NCBI GenBank assembly: GCA_964537715.1
Contig: CAZIAH010000059.1
Coordinates: 1 to 25,344 of the forward strand
Origin: CAZTZL01 sp964537715
GTDB lineage: Bacteria; Zhuqueibacterota; QNDG01; DSAB01
Direction of reading: 5' to 3'
Length of the DNA stretch: 25,344 bases
Part shown: piece by piece, positions 7,713 to 16,477 of the stretch
Numbering within the stretch: position 1 is the first letter of the stretch
Layout: every line of letters begins with the position of its first letter
The notes under the pieces: generated by a model
What the model saw: the letters and a program-made list of their open reading frames with translations, nothing else
What the model was told of the DNA's origin: nothing
Database searches by the model: none
Made by a program: the position numbers and the translations under genes

Positions 7713-7741
7713 TGTTTACTGTAAACTGTTATCTGTCAACT
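7713..7741. repeat. Right inverted-repeat arm flanking the four-helix-bundle gene
   Basis: The plus strand reads TGTTTACTGTAAACTGTTAT followed by CTGTCAACT. Its reverse complement lines up with 7305-7330 over the ACAG-TAACAGTTT-CAGT core. The outer end falls on the last base of the RND gene stop codon. Confidence 0.6.
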
Positions 7742-10014
7742 TATTGAATTGGTTCCAAAAACTTCGGTTTAAATATCAGACATAGTGCTGGGACGAGTAC
7801 CAGCGCGCCAATTAAACAGGCCAGTATCGAAACCACAACGAGGAAACCGAAGAATTGAACCGGAAGGAAGCTTGAGAATAGAAGCACTGTAAATCCGACG
7901 ATCACTGAAAAAGCATTAAAAATAATACCGCGGCCGGTGGTGGTCAGTGTTTTTTTTACCGAAGGAACGTAATCCAGACCGGCTTTGCGTTCTTCACGAT
8001 ACCGCCACAAAAAGTGAATCGTATAATCCACGCCCACACCGATCATGATGGAACTGAGGATGGCGTTGACGATATTCAATTCGATGCCGAATACGCCCAT
8101 CAAACCGAATAAAATCAAAATCGAAAGCGCCAGAGGAATCGCCGCGATCAAACCGGCGATCGGTGAACGAAAGAGAATCATCAAAAGTAATGCCACGACA
8201 CCGGTGGCCATAAAAAGGGAAAGGATTTGTCCATTCACCACGGCGCGGGCCAAATCGGACAGAACCACACCGAATCCTCCGACAAGCAGCACATCCGGGT
8301 CGTCCTTGACCCTATTTTTCAAACGCTCCACGACACGTCTCAATACGGCCGTGCTTGTTTTGTTGATGCGTGCGGTGACAATTGCGTGCTTAAACGGAAA
8401 ATCCACCAGTTTTTCAAGATCCTCTGGGTCTCCGCTCATGGAATAGAGCTCGAAATACTGTGCCACGCCATTCCGGGTTTTGGGTATCCGATCATACATG
8501 GGGTCACCCGGATCGTTCAGTGCGCGGCTCATCTGACGAATGACCCGTGCAATGGACGTGGTGTTTCCCACTTCTTCCATGTTTCCCAGCGACCGTTCCA
8601 TGTCATCGATTTTTTGAACAATTTTGGGATCCTTGATATCTCCTTGATACACGATAGAAATATTTTGAGATCCTCCCAGATGGGTGTCAATGAGATCATT
8701 TACAATAACCACCGGATTGTCTTTCCGATAATATCCGTTGGGATTGGTATCCACGACCACGAAAAATACACCTACTGCTGAGACGACGGCCAGAATGGCA
8801 GCCGTAAGAATAATCCATTTGGGTTTTTCCGATACCAGTCTGCCGAAGAACCAGAGCAGCCGTTCCAGTGTCGGTTTCTTTTCAGGATCACCTGAGATAT
8901 GAACGAGTACGGGTCTGGAACGGGGAAGCAGGGACATGATCGCCGGGATAAAAAACAGACTGGCCATCAGTGCAAAAGAAATTCCGAAGGCCGTCAATAT
9001 TCCCAGCTGTTTTGCGGGAATCAAGATATGTCCCAAAAGGCAGAGCATTCCCGCTATCGTGGTCAATCCCGTCAGCAGGACCGGTTTCCCGAGACTTTGA
9101 AACATGCGCTGCGCCAGTTCTTTCCGTGAGAAATTATTGGAGGGAACGTTGTCTTCCTGATATTTGGCAATCATGTGAATTCCGTAATCATTGGCCACGG
9201 CAATCAGAAAAATAGGAAGGATCGTCGTCACCATGTGAAATTTCCAGCCGATGAGAGAGAGCAATCCGATTGATACCAGAATCGACATTACAACGATCAC
9301 AAAAGGCAATACGACACCACGGAGCTGCCGAAAACAGACGAACAGAAAAACGAGCATGATCAGAATACCGATAGGCAGAAGCTGGCGCATGTCGCGTTTG
9401 ATATTCGCACCGATTGCCGCGCGCGTCGCCGGCAGTCCCCCTAACATGACGGTCTCTTTTCCGGGGGTTTTTGATATGATTTTCCTGAATTTGGGGAGAA
9501 TCACATCGTCCCGGACATTGTTTTTCAGCATGGCAATGACTGCCGTCAATGTAAAATCTTTTGAAATAACGCTTCCATATACAATGTCGTTTTCCTGAAT
9601 GGTTTTCCGAAGAGCTTCCCGATCCTCCTCATTCTGCGGTATCCGGTTGACGGCCGGTTCCACGATCATGGCTCCGTCTTTTCCATAGATGGATTTCAGT
9701 TCGAAAATGGAGAGAACTTTCTCGACCTCTTTTATTCGTTTAATTTTTCTTGACAGTTTTTCCACTCTTTTCAATGTTTCCGGATTCAACACATCGTCTG
9801 TTTGAATCAGTACCATGAGCATTTCCGTACCGCCGAAAATTTCGTCGATGGTATCCGTGTCCACACGGGAGGGCATGTTTTTGGGGAGCTGACTTTTAAT
9901 ATCCGTGTCAATCTCGACTTTGGGAATCTGCGATGTGAATCCGAGTGTGATTAGTATGAATCCTGCGATCACAATCCATCGGTATCGAATGATGCGTTCG
10001 GCCAATCTTTTCAT
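7741..10014 (-). CDS. RND superfamily (MMPL/SSD-type) transporter
   Basis: The protein has 757 residues with the two-fold RND layout. There is one membrane segment near the start (IRYRWIVIAGFILITLGF) and a periplasmic domain opening with EIDTDIKSQLPKN. A bundle of membrane helices carries ANDYGIHMIAKYQED. A second half begins near KPKWIILTAAILAVVSAVGVFFV, followed by another periplasmic domain and a final helix bundle with GVGVDYTIHFLWRYREER. These Asp-Tyr-(G/T)-IH helices are the proton-relay region typical of the MMPL/patched-like branch. That branch usually moves lipids, hopanoids or other hydrophobic molecules, not drugs. A GAGGAAT ribosome binding site precedes ATG 10014. A LolA-like protein downstream and a DUF1302-like barrel upstream suggest a complete inner-membrane to outer-membrane route. 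Confidence 0.88.
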   Translation of the reverse strand: MKRLAERIIRYRWIVIAGFILITLGFTSQIPKVEIDTDIKSQLPKNMPSRVDTDTIDEIFGGTEMLMVLIQTDDVLNPETLKRVEKLSRKIKRIKEVEKVLSIFELKSIYGKDGAMIVEPAVNRIPQNEEDREALRKTIQENDIVYGSVISKDFTLTAVIAMLKNNVRDDVILPKFRKIISKTPGKETVMLGGLPATRAAIGANIKRDMRQLLPIGILIMLVFLFVCFRQLRGVVLPFVIVVMSILVSIGLLSLIGWKFHMVTTILPIFLIAVANDYGIHMIAKYQEDNVPSNNFSRKELAQRMFQSLGKPVLLTGLTTIAGMLCLLGHILIPAKQLGILTAFGISFALMASLFFIPAIMSLLPRSRPVLVHISGDPEKKPTLERLLWFFGRLVSEKPKWIILTAAILAVVSAVGVFFVVVDTNPNGYYRKDNPVVIVNDLIDTHLGGSQNISIVYQGDIKDPKIVQKIDDMERSLGNMEEVGNTTSIARVIRQMSRALNDPGDPMYDRIPKTRNGVAQYFELYSMSGDPEDLEKLVDFPFKHAIVTARINKTSTAVLRRVVERLKNRVKDDPDVLLVGGFGVVLSDLARAVVNGQILSLFMATGVVALLLMILFRSPIAGLIAAIPLALSILILFGLMGVFGIELNIVNAILSSIMIGVGVDYTIHFLWRYREERKAGLDYVPSVKKTLTTTGRGIIFNAFSVIVGFTVLLFSSFLPVQFFGFLVVVSILACLIGALVLVPALCLIFKPKFLEPIQ

Positions 10015-10066
10015 TTTAAATTCCTCTTCGAGTAGATCGGATTATGTCGATTGAGTCTGATTATCC

Positions 10067-10130
10067 TATGTTAAAAAATTAAAAATCAAATATTAAAATG
10101 TAAAATGACAATTTAAAATTTAAAAAGTTC
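10067..10130. repeat. AT-rich low-complexity intergenic sequence
   Basis: The gap between the outer-membrane protein and RND genes is filled with short variations on TTAAAA, AAAATCAAA and TTTAAAATTT. It resembles degenerate intergenic sequence often seen in FCB genomes. No promoter or terminator could be assigned. Confidence 0.35.
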
Positions 10131-10165
10131 GAATTTGTAGAAGAACCTTTAATTAATTTTATTAA

Positions 10166-11485
10166 TCAAAACGATGTTTTCAGTTCAACAAAGACCGAGC
10201 TGAGCGATTCATCGATGGTTCCGAAGAGCGTGTTTTCCGGGCCGGCATAAAATTCTCCGCCGATCATCAGTGTGAAGGCATCGGACAAATCGTATGAAAT
10301 CACAGGACGAAAAAGCGTTTCTTCGGTCGTGAAATTGTAATATTTCAAAATTTTCACATTCATGATTTCGTGAAACAGCGCCAAAGACGGACGAGCGAAG
10401 AAAGCATGGGTAATCTCATCCGATTGCGAGGTGATCATGCGGTTCTTGAGTTCGAGTTCATCCAGAGGCGAGCCGGTGGTTTGAAATTTTTTAAAATCAA
10501 TTACATAATGGCCGATATACTGCAAGATGACACTGAAGTCTCCTCTGGTCTTGTCCATTCCAATCACATATTGGATGTCAGGATTGGGGATATGGGGATT
10601 GGATTCTGATTGGTAATCTTCCACAGGATCTCGATAGGCCATTTCGCCGCGAAGGCCAAACGATCCAATGGTAGTCGAAAAATCCCATCCCAGGACCTGC
10701 ATTTTGTAGGGTTTGGTAACAACCGTGGCGATAAAATTCGCAAGATCGAATGATGAGACAAAAATACCCGGCAGGGGCATGTATCCCTGAAAAAAAGAAA
10801 CCGATCCGTCGAACCGGTTCAATTCGAGGTCAATTTTAAAAGCGATTGCACTGTTTTTTAGATTCGCATCCGGATTGTCCGCGTTGCCCAATTTTACGAA
10901 TTCGGGGAAGGGGAACAATTGGGTGGGCAGCACAGAAGGCGAATACTGCGGTACCCAGATTCCTTCGAAACGCAGGGGATGGTAATAGTAAAAAGTTCGC
11001 ACGAGGAAGTTCCCTTCCCGCCGGTCGTCTTCATCCGTGGAGCGGGCCAACATGTTTTGAGGCGTGATGTTGTTCGTCGGGTTGAATCCGTCCGCCCGTC
11101 CCCAGACTACGATTTGATGTCCCAGACGAAAATCCAGATTCCCGAGATACGCATTCACATAAGCTTCACGTAAATTGACTACTGAAATAGATTGATTGAA
11201 TTCGGACCCGCGGCGAAACCGGATTTCCGCAAATCCATCTCCAAATTTTCCTTTTCGGATCCGCATTTTCAATCCCAATTCCCCGTATCCGGATTTCATC
11301 TCAAGTTCTTTTGAATCCACAGCACTGCCGCCGAAAAAGGCGCCACGGACAAATCCATTCAGCTCATAAGAAAGACCAGATGGCATCATTTCGGATTCGG
11401 ACGTTTCCACATCTTCACTGAAGAAGTCCTGCGAGTATGCCAATCCGATAAAAATCAGGGATAGAAAGAGAATAATTTTAGCCAT
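10166..11485 (-). CDS. DUF1302-like outer-membrane beta-barrel protein
   Basis: The protein has 439 residues with a signal peptide at about 1-18 (MAKIILFLSLIFIGLAYS). It shows alternating polar/hydrophobic strands throughout and ends in a C-terminal Phe (FVELKTSF), as expected for an outer-membrane barrel recognised by BAM. Motifs near the middle (LREAYVNAYLGNLDFRLGHQ, VVWGRADGFNPTNNITPQN) match the DUF1302 family as I remember it. That family is commonly encoded beside MMPL-type RND pumps and LolA-like proteins. The likely role is the outer-membrane part of that exporter. AAGGAA precedes ATG 11485. The gap to the RND gene is about 150 bases, so an extra internal promoter is possible. Confidence 0.78.
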   Translation of the reverse strand: MAKIILFLSLIFIGLAYSQDFFSEDVETSESEMMPSGLSYELNGFVRGAFFGGSAVDSKELEMKSGYGELGLKMRIRKGKFGDGFAEIRFRRGSEFNQSISVVNLREAYVNAYLGNLDFRLGHQIVVWGRADGFNPTNNITPQNMLARSTDEDDRREGNFLVRTFYYYHPLRFEGIWVPQYSPSVLPTQLFPFPEFVKLGNADNPDANLKNSAIAFKIDLELNRFDGSVSFFQGYMPLPGIFVSSFDLANFIATVVTKPYKMQVLGWDFSTTIGSFGLRGEMAYRDPVEDYQSESNPHIPNPDIQYVIGMDKTRGDFSVILQYIGHYVIDFKKFQTTGSPLDELELKNRMITSQSDEITHAFFARPSLALFHEIMNVKILKYYNFTTEETLFRPVISYDLSDAFTLMIGGEFYAGPENTLFGTIDESLSSVFVELKTSF

Positions 11486-11640
11486 GAAGTATTTCCTTTC
11501 GACAGGACAATGGTAGATCGTATAATAAACTCAAATTTGATTTTTCTTTATAAAAGGTTAAAGCCTTAATTCCCGTATAATTTTTGCTCGTATCGTTGAA
11601 TGAAATCTTCGAAACCGAAATGTACTCGGGTTTGAGCATG

Positions 11641-12438
11641 TTATTGTTCGTATTTTTGCATGAGTTCTTCTGCCTGACGTTTTACCCAGGTATCTACGGC
11701 CAATCCGTGTTTGATTTCTTTCGTATTCAGGATTTGCTGCAACAGGTCCCGTGCACGCTTTTCTTCTTTATTCGCAAATAATACCTCTGCCAGGTACAAT
11801 TGATTCAGCAGATTCTCTGGGGCAATCTCGTAGGCTTTTTCGAGATATTTTAGTGCTTTTTTTTTAGAAGGCCAATTCATCAAAAGGGGTATCTTTGGCA
11901 CCTTATAATACAATCTCCCCAGCATGCGGTAACCACCTCCATCGAGACAAGTGTCATCTAGCGCGATGGTTCTTTCCGCATAATATTTAACCTTGCCGGG
12001 AACGCCCTTTCGTGCGGCCGTGAGCGCGCTGTGTACTTCACCCCAGTAACCCCAGAGAATGCCCAGCCAGCAGTGAATCTCAGCAGATTCAGGGAATTCA
12101 TTCAGATATTTTTCGCCGATCTCAATGCCTTTAGAGAAAATTTGTTTCTTATCGTTATTGTCCTTGGTCGTGAAGTTCCCTTTGAAATAGTAGGCGCGGA
12201 GCAGTTTCCAGAGAATCTCCTGTTTTTTGGAAGAATCCGTACTTGCATCGAATTCTTTTTGATACCGCGAAATGGCCTCGTCGATATTCGCGGAATTGGC
12301 GAGCAGTTCTGCTGCATTAAATATCGCATTTCTGCATTCAAAGAGACTATCCGCTTTGCTTAGGGTATCTTCGGCAAAGGAACGAGAGAAAATTGCAAAG
12401 AAAATAATCAAACTAGGTATCGTCATTCCGTGTTTCAT
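11641..12438 (-). CDS. Secreted TPR-repeat protein
   Basis: The protein has 265 residues from ATG 12438, preceded by GGAGA eight bases upstream. The in-frame ATG at 12468 is less likely because it would place ten residues before the signal peptide (MKHGMTIPSLIIFFAIFSRSFA). The rest is helical with TPR-like repeats: EILWKLLRAYYFKGNF, AEIHCWLGILWGYWGEVHSAL, YRMLGRLYYKVPKIPLLMNWPSKKKALKYLEKAYEIAPENLLNQLYLAEVLF. The segment around AARKGVPGKVKYYAERTIALDD resembles proteins loosely called TatT-like. It is probably a periplasmic adaptor. It is first in the run leading to the exporter genes and has its own promoter candidate, so it may be an accessory exporter protein. Confidence 0.75.
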   Translation of the reverse strand: MKHGMTIPSLIIFFAIFSRSFAEDTLSKADSLFECRNAIFNAAELLANSANIDEAISRYQKEFDASTDSSKKQEILWKLLRAYYFKGNFTTKDNNDKKQIFSKGIEIGEKYLNEFPESAEIHCWLGILWGYWGEVHSALTAARKGVPGKVKYYAERTIALDDTCLDGGGYRMLGRLYYKVPKIPLLMNWPSKKKALKYLEKAYEIAPENLLNQLYLAEVLFANKEEKRARDLLQQILNTKEIKHGLAVDTWVKRQAEELMQKYEQ

Positions 12439-12491
12439 TTTATGTTCTCCGATAACAATAGTAATCAAAAAATCTATTTATTTTAAAAAAC

Positions 12492-12520
12492 AATATACGA
12501 TCTCTCTACATTAAATTCAA
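12492..12520 (-). promoter_or_regulatory. Promoter candidate for the TPR/exporter operon
   Basis: On the minus strand TTGAAT (12515-12520) is followed by a 17-base spacer and TATATT (12492-12497). The predicted start of transcription is near 12485, about 45 bases before ATG 12438. Confidence 0.5.
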
Positions 12521-12565
12521 CACTGTTTCCATTTTATTTATCAAGACGAATTTTAAAATGAGCGC

Positions 12566-12595
12566 TTGACATTTTAATCGAATTCTGTTTATATT
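12566..12595 (+). promoter_or_regulatory. Promoter candidate for the lipoprotein gene
   Basis: TTGACA at 12566-12571 is followed by an 18-base spacer and TATATT at 12590-12595. The predicted transcription start is about 30 bases upstream of ATG 12633. Confidence 0.6.
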
Positions 12596-12632
12596 ATTTA
12601 ACTTCAAAATATTAGGATGGCTGATACCAACT

Positions 12633-14141
12633 ATGAAAAATATACTCTATTCTGCTTTTACGATCGTGATTTTGCTGTTTATTCAATGTCACATCGATCA
12701 CGGTCTCGAACCTGTGCGAAGCGGCATTCAGGGAAAAATTACATTCACCGGTGAGTGGCCGGTCCAGCCCGGAGAAGTGAGACTGGTATCCGCGACCCAA
12801 TTCCCTCCTGCTGACATCAACGATCTGATTTTAGGAGAGCCAATTCCGACAGATGTTTCGTCTTATTCGTACTCATTTTATCTGGAACCTGGGAATTATA
12901 AAATCGTGGGCGCAGCCTGGAGAGAACAGGAAGCCGCATGGGAATTTTCAAGTATCTGCGGATTGTATTTTGAAGGGTCGGATTCTCTGATGCCCGGAGA
13001 GATCGTGATTCCTTCGGATACATCTATTATCAGAGGCATCAATTTTTCCGTGGATCGATCCAAAATCAGAAGAACCGACCAATCCAGGATTGTCGGAACG
13101 ATCCAATTTGACGGGGTCTGGCCGGCTTCGTTTACCAGTGCCATCGTGGTGGCATCGCCACGGGATCCGATGTCGGAATCAATTTCCCTTTTGGATTTGA
13201 GTTACAGCAGTGTCATTCCCCGTGGTACGCAGTCATTCGAATATACGATCAACGCCTATCCGGCCACGTATCAGGCAATCGGTGTTTTGTTCTTCAAAGG
13301 GGACCAGCCGCTTACGGTCGATGATCTTTACTATTCCCAGAATGTGGGAGGACTGGTCATCGGGGAGATCACCGTAGCCGAGAATGAAACAGTCAGCGGC
13401 CCCGATTTCAATATCCAGTTGGAATCTGTTCAGAGTGGTATTCAAGGAAATGTGACTTTTACCGGAGCCTGGCCCGCGACCGCCGAAGAAGTGCGGCTGA
13501 TTGCGGCAACGACATTCCCGCCGAATTTTGAAGAAGTCATTATCGGCGAATCCATTCCCGTGGATGCAGCTTCCTATGATTATTTCTTTGCACTGCGCCC
13601 GGATACCTATCGTATTGTCGGTGTGGCCTGGCGTGCGGAAGGTACAAACTGGGATATTTTAAGTATCTGCGGATTCTATTTTGCCGGGGAGGATTCGCTC
13701 GCTCCCGGACAGGTCGTCATCCCCACAGACATCTCAGTTGTCGATCACATCGATATTGAGGTGAACCGGTCCAAGGCAAGAAAAATTACTGATACTAAAA
13801 TTACAGGTTCCATTACATTTAACGGTGCGTGGCCTGCGGATATTACCGAAGCGAGGGTGATTGCGACGACGCGATTTTCGATTGTCCCCATCGAACTACC
13901 CACGCTGCTGGATCTGGCTTTCAGCGATGTGATCCAACCTGGAATCACGTCTCTCGATTATGTGATCAAAGCGTTTCCAGGGATGTTTGTGGCCACGGGT
14001 GTGATCTTTTTCCGGGAAGGCCAGACATTGTCTGTCAATGACATATTTTATTCGGCAGAGATCGGTGGGCTTGATGTCAATCCGTATGAGGTTCTTGAAT
14101 ATTCAACCGTTGCCGGACCGGATTTCAACATTCAATTCTGA
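12633..14141 (+). CDS. Lipoprotein with duplicated two-module beta-sandwich repeats, family not recognised
   Basis: The protein has 502 residues. The start MKNILYSAFTIVILLFIQC is a lipoprotein signal with lipid-accepting Cys19, so the protein is membrane-anchored in the envelope. The remainder is two copies of an A-B unit. Module A begins at about residue 30 (SGIQGKITFTGEWP) and again at 268 (SGIQGNVTFTGAWP). Module B begins at about 151 (SRIVGTIQFDGVWP) and again at 388 (TKITGSITFNGAWP). All four share a G-x-(I/V)-x-F-(T/D/N)-G-x-WP opening and an F/Y-x-Y-x(n)-PGxY/FxxxGV/AxF/W stretch, as in carboxypeptidase-regulatory-like or Ig-like sandwiches. No catalytic residues stand out. I do not recognise the family, and a surface binding or structural role is inference. 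The ribosome binding site is weak. The gene ends 24 bases from the convergent ASST-like gene. Confidence 0.65.
   Translation: MKNILYSAFTIVILLFIQCHIDHGLEPVRSGIQGKITFTGEWPVQPGEVRLVSATQFPPADINDLILGEPIPTDVSSYSYSFYLEPGNYKIVGAAWREQEAAWEFSSICGLYFEGSDSLMPGEIVIPSDTSIIRGINFSVDRSKIRRTDQSRIVGTIQFDGVWPASFTSAIVVASPRDPMSESISLLDLSYSSVIPRGTQSFEYTINAYPATYQAIGVLFFKGDQPLTVDDLYYSQNVGGLVIGEITVAENETVSGPDFNIQLESVQSGIQGNVTFTGAWPATAEEVRLIAATTFPPNFEEVIIGESIPVDAASYDYFFALRPDTYRIVGVAWRAEGTNWDILSICGFYFAGEDSLAPGQVVIPTDISVVDHIDIEVNRSKARKITDTKITGSITFNGAWPADITEARVIATTRFSIVPIELPTLLDLAFSDVIQPGITSLDYVIKAFPGMFVATGVIFFREGQTLSVNDIFYSAEIGGLDVNPYEVLEYSTVAGPDFNIQF
12720..14141 (+). repeat. Tandem coding duplication, period 714 bp
   Basis: The unit starting at 12720 recurs at 13434, a period of 714 bp (238 residues). 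Similarity is still visible in DNA, for example AGTATCTGCGGATT-TATTTT in both copies near 12951 and 13661. This indicates duplication of the whole A-B module pair. Confidence 0.65.
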
Positions 14142-14165
14142 TCCGGATATAATCCCGCAGTTTTT

Positions 14166-14246
14166 TTATTTCATCAAAATCATCTTGTGTGTTTTTGAGA
14201 ATGATGGTGTTTCCAGCCTGTAGATATAAATCCCGCTGGGTAGATT
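14166..14246 (-). repeat. 3'-end sequence shared with paralogue 2, copy 1
   Basis: This 81-base segment, which includes the stop codon, matches 16397-16477 at 76 positions. All five differences are transitions. It encodes the end of the T9SS sorting domain (SGIYIYRLETPSF). See 16397-16477. Confidence 0.8.
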
Positions 14247-16391
14247 CGATCCGTCAAACGTTACCCGATACGATTCCGCTTTCTTGTATCCATTCACCAA
14301 TGTTTTGATTCCCCGGCCTAACAGATCGTATACTTTCAGCGTGACTTTTTCATTTTTAGGCAGTTCAAATCCAATCTCTGTCGATGAATTGAAGGGATTG
14401 GGGTGGTTGTGATTCAGTCTGAATTGGGCCGGTATGGATTTACTTTCACCCGCTCCGGATTCGATCACCTCTTTAAATGAAACATTGTCCAGGTAGATAT
14501 CCCCGTCCGATTGTCCGCAGTTGAAAACGACACGGGCGTTAAGATCGTTAGCATATGTCATTTTGAATTCATAGGCGAAGTGCTGTTTTTTTGTGGAGAG
14601 AGATGAATAACCAATCTCTCCATAATTGGTGTAAGGGTCAGAATTCTTCTCAATCTTGGCCTCAATGAATCGGCCGACCACTGCGTAGGCGTCGAACTCA
14701 AAAAGATAAGTTCTGCCGCTGATCAGTTCGATATTTCCCTGAAGCAACTGAACGTCCCAGAGATTTGTGCCGGGATTATTAATTCGGATGTGATATTGTC
14801 CTTGATCATCAATCGACCCGTTTGCAGAAGCATTCGATTGTTTTTGTAATGACCAATTGGTTTTCCCGTTGGAAAAATTGCCATTTAAAATCATATTTTG
14901 CCCTGGATCAATAAATGAAGTGTAGACTTCTTCTTCGTTTGAATAATCGCTCTCGTCTCCATTTATATTTACCGCAGTGACCCGGAAATACCAGTTTGTT
15001 TCATTCTGCAGATCGCTTAAAAAAACAAAAGTTTCCCGGCTTGTTGTAACCAGTGTTTCCGGATTCGCCTGTGTGTCCCCGTAAATTTTATAATAATCGA
15101 CATTCTTATCTCCGAACTTGTTGAAAATGAGGACGATTCCAGTGTTGTAGGATTCCACAATCAAGTAGGGTGCCAAAAACATGCCTTCCCATTCGAAACG
15201 CCGGACACGGTTGGTGGATGTGTTGGAAATCTCGAGTTCATGTACAATTTCGTTGTTCGAATCCACTTCGCATGCCCAGAGCGATTTGTTGTCAGGCCAG
15301 TTGATGAATGTGTTTCCATTGGGAAGACGTTGTACGTTGCCCATCATGGATGAATATCTGTCCGGATCGTACCGAAACTCCCACACTTTTTGGGCGATCA
15401 TGTTTACAGGGTCGATTTTGTATTCCACGGCACACGAAAACTCTGGATGGAGATAATTGCCGTTGTCAAAAAATGTGTAGCGATTCGGTTTTCCCGGAAC
15501 AGGCCGGGCGTCGTGCTGGTAGGAAAATCCGATGGAATCATCGACAAATGTGAATTGATTGTGGACACCTCCGAGCCGCCAGATTATCTCCCCTGTTTTA
15601 CGATCGATTTTGGTAATTTCGCTTAAGTGCCGGCTGGAAATGATCAGGTTGTCGTCATAATCCACTGCAATGGAGTTCATGTGCACATAGTCGATCATCG
15701 AGGATCTGAGATCGATATGACTCGCATCTTCCATGTTGAAATGTTCCCAACTGTACCATTCGAAACAGACGTCATTGTTTTCGTCCAATTCCTGAATAAT
15801 ATTTTCAATGACCGTGGCATTTTTGGATCCGCCGGGGATGATCTGGCTTAAGTCCTTTTTCAAAGAATCTTGACAGATAAAGAGCGAATGTCCATTGTCT
15901 GGGAGCAACAGTTCGTGTGCATCCGTAGTGTAACCGTTTTGACAGGTCAGCGTGCCAATCTCCAGGTAATTGTGATCGAGCGCGATATACCGATGTGGAT
16001 TGTAAAGATGAAATGTCAGTACACCGGACCCCTGAAGTTTAAACTCACCGCTGCCGTTATTTTCAGGTGGATATCTGCGATAGAAATAGGGCGTACCGTC
16101 GTTCTCCATGATGACGATGTAATTTCCCACGTTGGTAAACGTCGATCCGAAAAATATTTTTCCGGGTGCCGTCACACCATTTTGGTGAATCTCGATTTGC
16201 GGAAAATCGCTCGGTACAGTAACTCGGTTGATCGTGGTGATTTGGCCAACGGTTTTGCCGCGGCTGGTATCCGTATGTGATGTCCCGGCAAAAAGTATTG
16301 AAACAACCAATGTCAGAAAAAGTATCGTGACAACATGAATCGATTTTTTCATCTCTGAGTCGATTGATTTTTCCTGAACGATTTCCATCAT
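14166..16391 (-). CDS. ASST-like (arylsulfotransferase-family) beta-propeller, T9SS cargo, paralogue 1
   Basis: The protein has 741 residues from the first ATG. A signal peptide is best read from the in-frame Met14 (MKKSIHVVTILFLTLVVSILFAG), so the true start may be 16352. The beta-propeller (about 60-400) carries DAHELLLPDNGHSL, NSIAVDYDDNLIISSRHLSEITKIDRKTGEIIWRLGG and QHDARPVPG, the signature of the arylsulfotransferase (ASST) family. His159, His237 and His293 sit at conserved positions. ASST enzymes move sulfate from one phenolic ester to another without PAPS. A fibronectin-III-like domain (about 415-495), a CBM4/9-like module (about 497-645) and a T9SS sorting domain (about 657-741) follow. 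The last Arg of the usual LGRE motif is followed by Gly. It lies five bases after paralogue 2, with no clear ribosome binding site. Sulfotransferase activity is inferred from family only. Confidence 0.78.
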   Translation of the reverse strand: MMEIVQEKSIDSEMKKSIHVVTILFLTLVVSILFAGTSHTDTSRGKTVGQITTINRVTVPSDFPQIEIHQNGVTAPGKIFFGSTFTNVGNYIVIMENDGTPYFYRRYPPENNGSGEFKLQGSGVLTFHLYNPHRYIALDHNYLEIGTLTCQNGYTTDAHELLLPDNGHSLFICQDSLKKDLSQIIPGGSKNATVIENIIQELDENNDVCFEWYSWEHFNMEDASHIDLRSSMIDYVHMNSIAVDYDDNLIISSRHLSEITKIDRKTGEIIWRLGGVHNQFTFVDDSIGFSYQHDARPVPGKPNRYTFFDNGNYLHPEFSCAVEYKIDPVNMIAQKVWEFRYDPDRYSSMMGNVQRLPNGNTFINWPDNKSLWACEVDSNNEIVHELEISNTSTNRVRRFEWEGMFLAPYLIVESYNTGIVLIFNKFGDKNVDYYKIYGDTQANPETLVTTSRETFVFLSDLQNETNWYFRVTAVNINGDESDYSNEEEVYTSFIDPGQNMILNGNFSNGKTNWSLQKQSNASANGSIDDQGQYHIRINNPGTNLWDVQLLQGNIELISGRTYLFEFDAYAVVGRFIEAKIEKNSDPYTNYGEIGYSSLSTKKQHFAYEFKMTYANDLNARVVFNCGQSDGDIYLDNVSFKEVIESGAGESKSIPAQFRLNHNHPNPFNSSTEIGFELPKNEKVTLKVYDLLGRGIKTLVNGYKKAESYRVTFDGSNLPSGIYIYRLETPSFSKTHKMILMK

Positions 16392-16396
16392 GTATT

Positions 16397-16477
16397 TTAT
16401 TTCATCAAGATCATCTTGCGTGTTTTTAAGAATGATGGTGTTTCCAGCCTGTAGATATAAATCCCACTGGGCAGATT
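16397..16477 (-). repeat. 3'-end sequence shared with paralogue 1, copy 2
   Basis: Partner of 14166-14246, with 76 of 81 bases identical. This is higher than similarity elsewhere in the two genes, as expected from recent conversion or recombination. Confidence 0.8.

Noticed and set aside
8227..8781. 184-codon plus-strand open frame
   Set aside because: Antisense to the RND transporter gene, whose conserved motifs on the minus strand are clear.
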